A stretch of DNA of 7,371 bases. It comes from JBFHNV01 sp965365655. Lineage in GTDB: Bacteria > Pseudomonadota > Gammaproteobacteria > HK1. The stretch is taken from assembly GCA_965365655.1 (NCBI GenBank), contig CBDUCN010000271.1:1-7371 (forward strand). The letters run 5' to 3'. Of the stretch, positions 1-6,377 are shown piece by piece. Positions within the stretch are counted from its first letter, which is position 1. Every line of letters begins with the position of its first letter. The position numbers were made by a program, and so were the translations under genes. The notes under the pieces are model-generated. The model ran no database searches and was not told the origin of the DNA. It saw nothing but the letters and a program-made list of their open reading frames with translations.

Positions 1-2266
1 CCTTCGCGGTGGCCATGACCACCTTGCCGTAGCTGTGCGGCTTGCCGTCGCGCTCCGCCTCCATGAACGGCTCGAGGTGCGCGACGGCCTTCTTCATCAC
101 CCGCGCGCTCTTCACGACCTGCGGCAGGAACATCTTTCCGGAGCCGAACAGGTCGCCGACCACGTTCATGCCGTCCATCAGCGGACCTTCGATCACGTGC
201 AGCGGGCGCTCCACCTGCTGGCGCGCCTCCTCCGTGTCCTCGATCACCCACTGGTCGATGCCGTGCACCAGCGCGTGCACGAGCCGGTCGCGCACCGGGC
301 CCTCGCGCCAGGACAGGTCCTGCTCGCGCGCCTTCACGCTGCCCTCTACCGCGTCGGCCACCTCCAGCAGGCGCTCGCCGGCATCCGGGCGGCGGTTCAG
401 GATCACGTCCTCGATGCGCTCGCGCAGATCCTCCGGGATGTCCTCGTACACCGGCAGACGCCCGGCGTTGACGATGGCCATGTCCATGCCCGCCTCGATG
501 GCGTGGTACAGGAACACCGCGTGCATCGACTCGCGCAGCGCGTTATTGCCGCGGAACGAGAACGACAGGTTGGACACGCCGCCGGAGACCTTCACCCCGG
601 GCAGGCGCTTCTTGATCTCGCGGGTCGCCTCGATGAACGCCCGACCGTAGTCGTCGTGGGCCTCGATGCCGGTCGCGACCGCGAAGATGTTCGGGTCGAT
701 CACGATGTCCTCGGGCGGGAAGCCCACCTCGTCGACCAGCAGCCGGTACGCGCGCTCGGCGATGGCGACCTTGCGCTCGGCGGTCTCGGCCTGCCCCTCC
801 TCGTCGAACGCCATCACCACCACGCCGGCCCCGTAGCGGCGCACGGTGCGCGCCTGCTCCAGGAACGCGTCCTCGCCCTCCTTGAGGCTGATGGAGTTCA
901 CGTAGCCTTTGCCCTGCACGCACTGCAGGCCCGCCTCGATGACGTCGAACTTCGACGAATCCACCATCACCGGCACCTTCGAGATGCCCGGCTCGCCGGC
1001 GATGAGGTTCAGGAAGCGGCGCATCGCGGCAGCCGAGTCCAGCATCCCCTCGTCCATGTTGACGTCGATGATCTGTGCGCCGTTCTCCACCTGCTCGCGC
1101 GCGATCTCGACCGCCGCGTCGTAGTCCCCGCTCTCGATCAGGCGGCGGAACTTCGCCGAGCCGGTGACGTTGGTGCGCTCGCCCACGTTCACGAACAGGG
1201 TGTCGCGGCCGATGGTCATCGGCTCCAGGCCCGACAGGCGCGCGCCGTCCAGCGGCGCCGGCACCGCGCGCGGTGTGACGCCGGCGACGGCCTGCGCGAT
1301 CGCGGTGATGTGCTCCGGGGTGGTGCCACAGCAGCCGCCCACGATGTTGAGCAGCCCGTCGCGCGCGAACTCCCCGAGCAGCTCGGCCATGTGCTCGGGC
1401 GTGTCGTCGTAGCCGCCCATCTCGTTGGGCAGCCCGGCGTTCGGGTGGCAGCTCACGCGGCTGTCCGCGACCTGCGAGAGCTCGTCCACGTACTGGCGAA
1501 GCTCGGTCGCGCCGAGGGCGCAGTTGAGGCCCACCGCGAGCGGGTTCGCATGGCGCACCGAGTACCAGAAGGCCTCCGCCGTCTGCCCGCTGAGGGTGCG
1601 CCCGGACAGATCGGTGATGGTGCCGGAGATCATGACCGGCAGCCTGAGATCGTTGCGGCGGAAGAACTCGTCCACCGCGAACAGCGCGGCCTTCGCGTTC
1701 AGGGTGTCGAAGACCGTCTCCACCATGATGATGTCGGCGCCGCCCTCCACCAGGCCTTCCAGCGCCGCGCGGTAGTTCTCGCGCAGCTCGTCGAAGCTGG
1801 TGTTGCGATGGCCCGGGTCGTTGACGTCGGGCGAGATGGACGCGGTGCGGCTGGTCGGGCCCAGCACGCCTGCGACCCAGCGCGGCCGATCGGCGCTCGC
1901 GCAGGCGTCGGCGGCCTCGCGCGCGAGGCGCGCGCCCGCGAGGTTGATCGCGCGCACCTCGGCCGCGAGGCCGTATTCGGCCTGCGAGATCGCGGTGGCG
2001 TTGAACGTGTTGGTCTCGACGATGTCGGCGCCGGCGCGCAGGTAGGCCTCGTAGATCCCGCGCACCGCGTCCGGGCGGGTGAGGTTCAGCAGGTCGTTGT
2101 TGCCGCGCAGCTCCCGATCGTGGTCGCGGAATCGCTCGCCGCGGAAGTCGTCCTCGTCCAGCCCCAGCGCCTGCACCATGGTGCCCATCGCGCCGTCGAG
2201 CACCAGGATGCGCTCGTCGAGTGCACGGTGCAGCGCCTCGATGCGGGCCGCGCGCTCATCACTCAC
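1..2266 (-). CDS. metH: Cobalamin-dependent methionine synthase MetH, N-terminal 755 residues (3' end outside window)
   Basis: Cytoplasmic enzyme that transfers the methyl group of 5-methyltetrahydrofolate to homocysteine through cobalamin, giving methionine and tetrahydrofolate. Translation of the minus strand is open from 2266 to the window edge. Residues 24-30 (DGAMGTM) open the homocysteine-binding domain. Its zinc ligands are visible as C249 (in GLNCALG) and C312/C313 (in GGCCGTTPEH). The folate-binding domain begins at NVGERTNVTG (360-369) and includes GGVSNLSFSFRGNNA near the middle of the window's left third. The cap region of the B12 module follows. The last visible residues (GKVVMATAK) come directly before the family's DVHDIG motif, so the cobalamin-ligand His should be about residue 759, as in E. 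coli, but it is not visible; the reactivation domain is also outside. The GTG start overlaps the metF stop by 4 bases; the nearby ATG at 2259 is out of frame. Only a weak Shine-Dalgarno (GGCGG) precedes it, so translational coupling to metF is likely. No frameshift was seen. Confidence 0.96.
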   Translation of the reverse strand, partial: MSDERAARIEALHRALDERILVLDGAMGTMVQALGLDEDDFRGERFRDHDRELRGNNDLLNLTRPDAVRGIYEAYLRAGADIVETNTFNATAISQAEYGLAAEVRAINLAGARLAREAADACASADRPRWVAGVLGPTSRTASISPDVNDPGHRNTSFDELRENYRAALEGLVEGGADIIMVETVFDTLNAKAALFAVDEFFRRNDLRLPVMISGTITDLSGRTLSGQTAEAFWYSVRHANPLAVGLNCALGATELRQYVDELSQVADSRVSCHPNAGLPNEMGGYDDTPEHMAELLGEFARDGLLNIVGGCCGTTPEHITAIAQAVAGVTPRAVPAPLDGARLSGLEPMTIGRDTLFVNVGERTNVTGSAKFRRLIESGDYDAAVEIAREQVENGAQIIDVNMDEGMLDSAAAMRRFLNLIAGEPGISKVPVMVDSSKFDVIEAGLQCVQGKGYVNSISLKEGEDAFLEQARTVRRYGAGVVVMAFDEEGQAETAERKVAIAERAYRLLVDEVGFPPEDIVIDPNIFAVATGIEAHDDYGRAFIEATREIKKRLPGVKVSGGVSNLSFSFRGNNALRESMHAVFLYHAIEAGMDMAIVNAGRLPVYEDIPEDLRERIEDVILNRRPDAGERLLEVADAVEGSVKAREQDLSWREGPVRDRLVHALVHGIDQWVIEDTEEARQQVERPLHVIEGPLMDGMNVVGDLFGSGKMFLPQVVKSARVMKKAVAHLEPFMEAERDGKPHSYGKVVMATAK

Positions 2267-3231
2267 TGGTTGGCCGCCAGCGCCGCCGGCGCGGCTGCGC
2301 GGGCGCGCCGGCCCAGGACGTGGCACACCGACGCGCTCAGCTCGGGCCGGTTCAGCGTGTAGAAGTGGAAGTCGCGCACGCCGTTGTCGAGCAGCCGCGT
2401 GCACAGCTCGGCGCACACGGTGGCGGCGACCAGCGGCTGCAGGTCCGGCGCGTCGTCCAGCGGTCCCAGCAGCTCCTCCAGCCAGCGCGGCACGCTCGCC
2501 CCGCACGCCGCGGCGAAGCGCTTCAGGTTCTTCACGTTGTGCACCGGCAGGATGCCCGGAACGATGGGCACGGTGATGCCCGCCGCGCGCGCGCGGTCGA
2601 CGAAGCGCAGGAAGCAGTCCGGGTCGAAGAAGAACTGGGTGATCGCGCGCGACGCGCCGGCGTCGATCTTGCGCTTCAGGTAATCCATCTCGGCCTGCGG
2701 CGAGCGCGCGTCGGGGTGCACCTCGGGATACGCGGCCACGCTGATGTCGAAGTCCCCGCGCCGCGCCACCGCCTCCACGAGGTCGGCCGCGCACGCGTAG
2801 CCGTCCGGGTGCGGCTGGAAGCCGCCCGCGCCCTTCGGCGGGTCGCCGCGCAGCGCGACGATTCGGCGCACGCCGGCCGCCGCATAGGCCTCGACGACCG
2901 CGTCCACCTCGGCGCGGCTCGCGCCCACGCAGGTCAGGTGGCCCGCCACCGGCACCCCGCTCTCGCCCGCGATGCGCGCGACCACGTCGAGGGTGCGCGC
3001 GCGGGTGGTGCCGCCGGCGCCGTAGGTCACCGACACGAAGGCCGGATCCAGCGGCGCGAGGGCCTCGAAGCAGCCCCACAGCGCCCCGGCCGCCTGCTCC
3101 GACTTCGGCGGGAAGAACTCGAAGGACACGTCCACGCCATCGTGCAGGCGCCGGAACGGTGCGGGCGGACGCTTGCCCAGGCGGGCGCCGGTCTCTTCCA
3201 TGCCTTCGATGGCGGCGGGCGGGGTGGACAT
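2263..3231 (-). CDS. metF: 5,10-methylenetetrahydrofolate reductase MetF
   Basis: FAD-dependent cytoplasmic enzyme that reduces 5,10-methylene-THF to 5-methyl-THF, the methyl donor for the downstream MetH. The 322-residue protein is a single TIM-barrel domain. Visible family motifs include SFEFFPPKS, whose E38 matches the E. coli catalytic Glu28, and FVSVTYGAGG. Others are GHLTC, ALRGDPP (D130, matching Asp120), FDISVAAYPEVHP, RAITQFFFD (Q199), PGILPV and the C-terminal FHFYTLNR. It aligns almost end to end with E. coli MetF, with about 10 extra N-terminal residues and a short Ala-rich tail. The reading frame extends 13 codons upstream to an ATG at 3270. I chose the ATG at 3231 because GAGGAG (3241-3246) lies 9 bases ahead of it, whereas the 3270 codon has no Shine-Dalgarno and overlaps the predicted promoter. 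First gene of a metF-metH operon with a 4-base overlap. Confidence 0.96.
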   Translation of the reverse strand: MSTPPAAIEGMEETGARLGKRPPAPFRRLHDGVDVSFEFFPPKSEQAAGALWGCFEALAPLDPAFVSVTYGAGGTTRARTLDVVARIAGESGVPVAGHLTCVGASRAEVDAVVEAYAAAGVRRIVALRGDPPKGAGGFQPHPDGYACAADLVEAVARRGDFDISVAAYPEVHPDARSPQAEMDYLKRKIDAGASRAITQFFFDPDCFLRFVDRARAAGITVPIVPGILPVHNVKNLKRFAAACGASVPRWLEELLGPLDDAPDLQPLVAATVCAELCTRLLDNGVRDFHFYTLNRPELSASVCHVLGRRARAAAPAALAANQ

Positions 3232-3260
3232 GCTCGTGCTCTCCTCGGTCAGGTAGCGCG

Positions 3261-3289
3261 ATCTAAGCATGCGTTCGGCGCCATATCAA
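3261..3289 (-). promoter_or_regulatory. Predicted sigma70 promoter of metF-metH
   Basis: Read on the minus strand, TTGATA (3284-3289, five of six matches to the -35 consensus) is followed by a 17-base spacer and TTAGAT (3261-3266) as a weak -10. TGC directly before the -10 gives it an extended -10 character. Transcription would begin near 3254, leaving a leader of about two dozen bases that carries GAGGAG before the ATG at 3231. That leader is too short to hold a SAM or SAH riboswitch. This is a pattern prediction only. Confidence 0.55.
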
Positions 3290-3302
3290 GATCTCTTTAT
3301 GT
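3283..3302. promoter_or_regulatory. Imperfect AT-rich dyad over the metF -35, candidate operator
   Basis: The 20 bases ATATCAAGAT / CTCTTTATGT form an imperfect inverted repeat with its axis between 3292 and 3293; seven of ten positions are complementary, with core half-sites ATCAAGA and TCTTTAT. It stands out in very GC-rich DNA and covers the predicted metF -35, the expected place for a repressor. Methionine-cycle genes in many proteobacteria are controlled by SahR (an ArsR-family SAH sensor) at AT-rich palindromes, and this site could be of that kind. I am working from memory of the motif's general character, and no regulator gene is in the window. Chance symmetry is possible. Confidence 0.35.
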
Positions 3303-3323
3303 CATTTTCGGGAACACTTGCGC

Positions 3324-3354
3324 TTGACCATCCAGTGACTGGAGGGTCCACACT
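3324..3354 (+). promoter_or_regulatory. CueR-type copper-responsive promoter and operator of copA
   Basis: TTGACC (3324-3329) is a good -35. After the 19-base spacer expected of MerR-family promoters comes CACACT (3349-3354), a weak -10. The dyad at 3326-3348 has arms GACCATCCAG and CTGGAGGGTC around TGA, with one mismatch in ten pairs. E. coli copA has the same design: TTGACC, a 19-bp spacer, and a dyad centred between -35 and -10. MerR-type activators twist such overlong spacers so that RNA polymerase can open the promoter. The cognate sensor is probably the CueR encoded at 5949-6335. Transcription would begin near 3361. Directly ahead of the copA ATG lies a perfect palindrome, GGGGATCCCC (3378-3387), which also holds the only weak Shine-Dalgarno. 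Confidence 0.82.
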
Positions 3355-3389
3355 CGCAGCCTGAAGACGGACTGCCCGGGGATCCCCTG

Positions 3390-5855
3390 ATGAGCGCACT
3401 GCCCGAAACGAATGACGGTCCACGGCCCCCCGAACCGGCGGCGCGAAGCGTGCGCCTGTCGGTGTCCGGGATGAGCTGCGCCGGCTGCGCGTCGCGCGTG
3501 GAGTCGGTGCTGCGCGACCTGCCCGGCGTCGAGTCGGCCGCGGTGAACCTCGCGCTGGAGCGCGCCGAGGTGCGCTGGGCGGACGGCGGCGACGGCGACG
3601 CCGGCGCGCTCGCCGACGCGGTGACGGCCGCCGGCTACCCGTCCCGGGTCGTCGGCGGCGAGGCGGCGCAGCCGGTGGTGCTCGAGGTCGCGGGCATGAG
3701 CTGCGCCGGCTGCGTGTCGCGGGTCGAATCGGCGCTGTCCGCGGTCGACGGGGTGGTCTCCGCGAGCGTGAACCTGGCGCTGGAGCGCGCCGAGGTCGCG
3801 GTCGCGCGCCCGGGGCTCGCGCCGGCGCTGGTGGACGCGGTGCAGCAGGCCGGATACCGCGCGCAGGTCGCGGGGTCCGAGCGCGGGCAGGCCAGCGCCG
3901 AGGCCGGCGCGGCGGAGCCCGGCGCCGGCCGCGAGACCCTGTGGCTGGTCTTCTCGGCGCTGCTCACCGCGCCGCTGCTGCTGCAGATGGCCGCGATGGC
4001 CACGGGCGCGGGCTGGCGGCTACCGCCGCTCGCGGAGCTCGCGCTGGCGGCGCCGGTGCAGTTCCTGGCCGGCGCCCGCTTCTACCGCGGCGCGTGGCAG
4101 TCGCTGCGCCACCGCGCACCGGGCATGGACGTGCTGGTCGCGCTGGGCACCAGCGCGGCGTTCTTCTACAGCCTCGCGGTGGTCGTCGGGCTGACCGGAG
4201 GGCACCTGTACTTCGAGGCCGCGGCGGTGATCGTGACCCTGGTGCTGCTCGGCAAGTGGCTGGAGGCCCGCGCGCGGCGCGGCGCCGGCGCGGCGCTGCG
4301 CGAGCTGATGGCGCTGCGGCCCGACACCGCGGTCGTGGAGCGCGACGGCGCGGAGCAGCGCGTCGCGGCCGCCGACGTGCGCCCGGACGACGTCGTGATC
4401 GTGCGCCCCGGCGAGCGCATCGCCGTGGACGGCGAGATCCTGAGCGGCGAGTCGGAGGTGGACGAGGCGCTGATCACCGGCGAGAGCATGCCGGTGCCGC
4501 GCGTCCCGGGCGACCGCGTCACCGGCGGCGCGGTCAACGGCAGCGGGCTGCTGCGGGTGCGCTGCACCGCGGCCGGCGACGACAGCCGGCTGGCGCGCAT
4601 CGTCGCGCTCGTCGAGGACGCGCAGATGCGCAAGGCGCCCGTGCAGCGGCTGGTGGACCGGGTCGCCGCGGTGTTCGTGCCGGTCGTGGTCGGGGTCGCG
4701 GTGCTGACCTTCGCCGGCTGGTGGCTCTCGGGCGCGGGCCTGGAGGCGTCGCTGGTCGCGGCGGTGGCGGTCCTGGTGATCGCGTGTCCGTGCGCCCTCG
4801 GGCTCGCGACGCCCACCGCGCTGGTCGCGGGCACCGGGGCCGCCGCGCGCGCCGGCATCCTGATCCGGGACATCCAGGCCCTGGAGCGGGCCGCCGGCGT
4901 GGACACGGTGGTGTTCGACAAGACCGGCACCCTGACCGTCGGCCGCCCGCGGGTCGTGGCGTCGGTCGCGGCCGACGGATCCCGACAGGACATGCTCGCG
5001 CTCGCCGCCGCGCTGCAGCAGGGCAGCGAGCATCCGCTGGCCCGCGCGCTGGTGCGCCACGTGCAGGACGCCGGCACGGCGCTGGCGCCGGTGGACGGGT
5101 TCCGCAACCACGCGGGCGCCGGCGTGAGCGGACGCGTGTCGGGGCACGAGGTCGCAGTGGGGACGGCCGCGCTGATGACGCGCGCGGGCATCGACGGGCA
5201 GGACGTGACCGCGCTGCTCGCGCGGCTCGACGACGTCGAGGGCGCGTCCGGCGCGACCGCGGCACTGGTCGCGGTGGACGGCCGGCTCGCCGGCGCCGTC
5301 GCGTTCGCCGACGAGGTGCGCCCGGAATCCCGGCCGGCCGTGGCGGCGCTGGCGGCACGGGGCCTGCACACCCTGCTGCTCACCGGCGACAACGCGCGCA
5401 CCGCCGAGGCCATCGCCACGGCCGTCGGCGTCGACGACTGGCAGGCCCAGGTGTCGCCGGAGGACAAGCAGGCCCGGGTCGTCGCATTGAGCCGCGACGG
5501 CCGGCGGGTGGCGATGGTGGGCGACGGCGTCAACGACGCGCCGGCGCTGGCAGCCGCAGAGCTCGGCATCGCGATGGGCGAGGGCACCGACGTCGCGATG
5601 GAGACCGCCGGCATCACCCTGATGCGCCCGGACCCGAGGCTGGTCGCGGCGTCGCTGGAGGTGTCGAAGGCGACGCTTCGCACGATCCGGCAGAACCTGT
5701 TCTGGGCTTTCGTGTACAACGTGATCGGGATCCCCGTCGCGGCGGCCGGACTGCTCAACCCTGCGTTCGCAGGCGCCGCGATGGCGATGAGTTCGGTGTG
5801 CGTGGTCAGCAACTCGCTGCGGCTCAGACGCTGGCGCGCCCCGGGCGAGGGCTGA
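3390..5855 (+). CDS. copA: Cu(I)-exporting P1B-1-type ATPase CopA
   Basis: Inner-membrane pump that uses ATP to export Cu(I) from the cytoplasm. The 821 residues carry two N-terminal heavy-metal-binding domains, each with GMSCAGC (Cys pairs 30/33 and 105/108). About eight membrane segments follow, roughly at 183-203, 213-229, 247-268, 271-290, 425-447, 452-477, 768-790 and 792-809. The actuator loop has TGES at 363-366. The transmembrane metal site has CPC at 466-468, and YN (776-777) and MSS (800-802) in the last two helices; this combination marks the Cu(I) subgroup rather than Zn/Cd pumps. Asp510 in DKTGT is the phosphorylated residue. The nucleotide domain shows HP (548-549) and GAGVSG (576-581), and GDGVNDAP lies at 711-718. 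No key residue is missing. Its start is divergent from metF, it has a CueR-type promoter, and its regulator gene lies 93 bases downstream. The start at 3390 places both binding domains intact, though its Shine-Dalgarno is weak. Confidence 0.97.
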   Translation: MSALPETNDGPRPPEPAARSVRLSVSGMSCAGCASRVESVLRDLPGVESAAVNLALERAEVRWADGGDGDAGALADAVTAAGYPSRVVGGEAAQPVVLEVAGMSCAGCVSRVESALSAVDGVVSASVNLALERAEVAVARPGLAPALVDAVQQAGYRAQVAGSERGQASAEAGAAEPGAGRETLWLVFSALLTAPLLLQMAAMATGAGWRLPPLAELALAAPVQFLAGARFYRGAWQSLRHRAPGMDVLVALGTSAAFFYSLAVVVGLTGGHLYFEAAAVIVTLVLLGKWLEARARRGAGAALRELMALRPDTAVVERDGAEQRVAAADVRPDDVVIVRPGERIAVDGEILSGESEVDEALITGESMPVPRVPGDRVTGGAVNGSGLLRVRCTAAGDDSRLARIVALVEDAQMRKAPVQRLVDRVAAVFVPVVVGVAVLTFAGWWLSGAGLEASLVAAVAVLVIACPCALGLATPTALVAGTGAAARAGILIRDIQALERAAGVDTVVFDKTGTLTVGRPRVVASVAADGSRQDMLALAAALQQGSEHPLARALVRHVQDAGTALAPVDGFRNHAGAGVSGRVSGHEVAVGTAALMTRAGIDGQDVTALLARLDDVEGASGATAALVAVDGRLAGAVAFADEVRPESRPAVAALAARGLHTLLLTGDNARTAEAIATAVGVDDWQAQVSPEDKQARVVALSRDGRRVAMVGDGVNDAPALAAAELGIAMGEGTDVAMETAGITLMRPDPRLVAASLEVSKATLRTIRQNLFWAFVYNVIGIPVAAAGLLNPAFAGAAMAMSSVCVVSNSLRLRRWRAPGEG
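3450..3875 (+). repeat. Tandem heavy-metal-binding domain repeat inside copA
   Basis: Two copies of about 67-69 codons encode CopA residues 21-89 and 96-162. The Cys motifs are exactly 225 bases apart. A 19-base stretch around the motif is identical (3471-3489 and 3696-3714). The segment coding VNLALERAEV differs at one base in 29 (3543-3571 and 3768-3796). Similarity fades towards the ends of the units. The arrangement is typical of CopA proteins. The DNA-level identity suggests an internal duplication or later gene conversion, although strong codon bias also contributes. Confidence 0.8.
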
Positions 5856-5875
5856 CGGGCTCTTCACGAACGCCT

Positions 5876-5903
5876 CGCCGCCGCGACGCTGCCTGCGACG
5901 GCG
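5876..5903 (+). other. GC-rich imperfect hairpin after copA
   Basis: CGCCGCCGCG (5876-5885) can pair with TGCGACGGCG (5894-5903) across an 8-base loop, with one C-A mismatch and one G-U pair. It begins about 20 bases after the copA stop. No T-rich run follows (the next bases are GAGGATTCG), so it does not look like a standard intrinsic terminator. It could protect the copA transcript end or lower read-through into cueR, or be a by-product of high GC content. Confidence 0.35.
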
Positions 5904-5917
5904 GAGGATTCGAAAAC

Positions 5918-5936
5918 GCCGGCGGCGCGCGCCGGC
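5918..5936 (+). other. Perfect GC hairpin adjoining the cueR Shine-Dalgarno
   Basis: GCCGGCG and CGCCGGC form a perfect 7-bp stem around GCGCG. The stem ends at 5936 and the cueR Shine-Dalgarno AGGAG begins at 5937. A stable structure this close to a ribosome site can limit initiation. There is no T tract, so termination is unlikely. A role in keeping CueR levels low is an inference. Confidence 0.45.
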
Positions 5937-5948
5937 AGGAGCGATGCG

Positions 5949-6335
5949 ATGAACGTCGGCGAAGCGGCGGCGCACACCGGGCTTCCGGTGAAGACGCTGC
6001 ACTACTACGAGTCCATCGGGCTGGTCACGCCCGCACGGCGCGGCAACGGGTACCGCGACTACGACGCCCCAGATGTGCGCAAGCTCGCCTTCGTGCAACG
6101 CGCGCGCAGCCTCGGCTTCAGCATCGACGAGTGCCGCGGCCTGCTCTCGCTGTACGACGATCGCGAGCGCGCGAGCAAGGACGTGAAGGCGATCGCCGAG
6201 GCCAGGCTCGCCGACATCGAGCGCAAGATCGCCGAGCTGCACAGCCTTCGCGACGCGCTGTCGCAGCTGGTCGATTCCTGCCACGGCGACGAGCGCCCGG
6301 AATGCCCGATCCTCGACGACCTCGCCGGGTACTGA
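5949..6335 (+). CDS. cueR: CueR, MerR-family Cu(I)-responsive transcriptional regulator
   Basis: Dimeric cytoplasmic DNA-binding protein that senses Cu(I) and activates copper-export promoters; its likely target is the operator before copA. The 128 residues begin with a MerR winged helix-turn-helix (MNVGEAAAHTGL, then KTLHYYESIGLV and NGYRDY, to about residue 70). A dimerisation helix follows at about 76-108, then the C-terminal metal loop. C111 and C119 in SCHGDERPECPIL match E. coli Cys112 and Cys120, and S76 matches Ser77, the residue typical of sensors of monovalent ions. This separates it from Zn(II) or Hg(II) sensors of the family. Position 18 is His where many relatives have Arg (RYYE). 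AGGAG (5937-5941) is 7 bases before the ATG; an ATG at 5944 is out of frame. I see no CueR-type dyad in the 93-base gap after copA, so cueR probably depends on copA read-through or an unseen promoter. Confidence 0.93.
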   Translation: MNVGEAAAHTGLPVKTLHYYESIGLVTPARRGNGYRDYDAPDVRKLAFVQRARSLGFSIDECRGLLSLYDDRERASKDVKAIAEARLADIERKIAELHSLRDALSQLVDSCHGDERPECPILDDLAGY

Positions 6336-6377
6336 ATCTGCCGCGACGAGCGGCGGGCCAGCAGGAGGAACAGCACG

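Noticed and set aside
1914..1929. Perfect 16-base palindrome inside metH (GCCTCGCGCGCGAGGC)
   Set aside because: Explained by the GC-rich codons for Leu-Ala-Arg-Glu-Ala in a conserved coding region; no sign of a regulatory role.
35..2362. A 775-codon plus-strand open frame opposite metH
   Set aside because: Antisense shadow of a GC-rich gene. Its translation is Arg/His/Ala-rich without a recognisable domain, while the opposite strand encodes intact MetH motifs throughout.
3232..3260. SAM or SAH riboswitch ahead of metF
   Set aside because: The predicted leader is only about two dozen bases and shows no paired-element pattern, too short for known methionine-cycle riboswitches.
2221..3327. 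368-codon plus-strand open frame opposite metF
   Set aside because: Shadow of metF. It runs through the metF promoter and has no domain or ribosome-binding site.
3299..3364. A 21-codon ORF on the plus strand between metF and copA
   Set aside because: It has no Shine-Dalgarno and begins upstream of the predicted copA promoter, which lies inside it, so it would not be on the copA transcript.
4020..6284. Long minus-strand open frames (754 and 548 codons) opposite copA and cueR
   Set aside because: Low-complexity Arg/Ala/Ser/His-rich translations that cross two well-supported genes on the other strand; produced by GC-rich codon use.
6340..6354. Small hairpin (GCCGC/GCGGC, 5-base loop) between cueR and the citrate synthase
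   Set aside because: The stem is only 5 bp with no T tract, which is expected by chance at this GC content; not a credible terminator.
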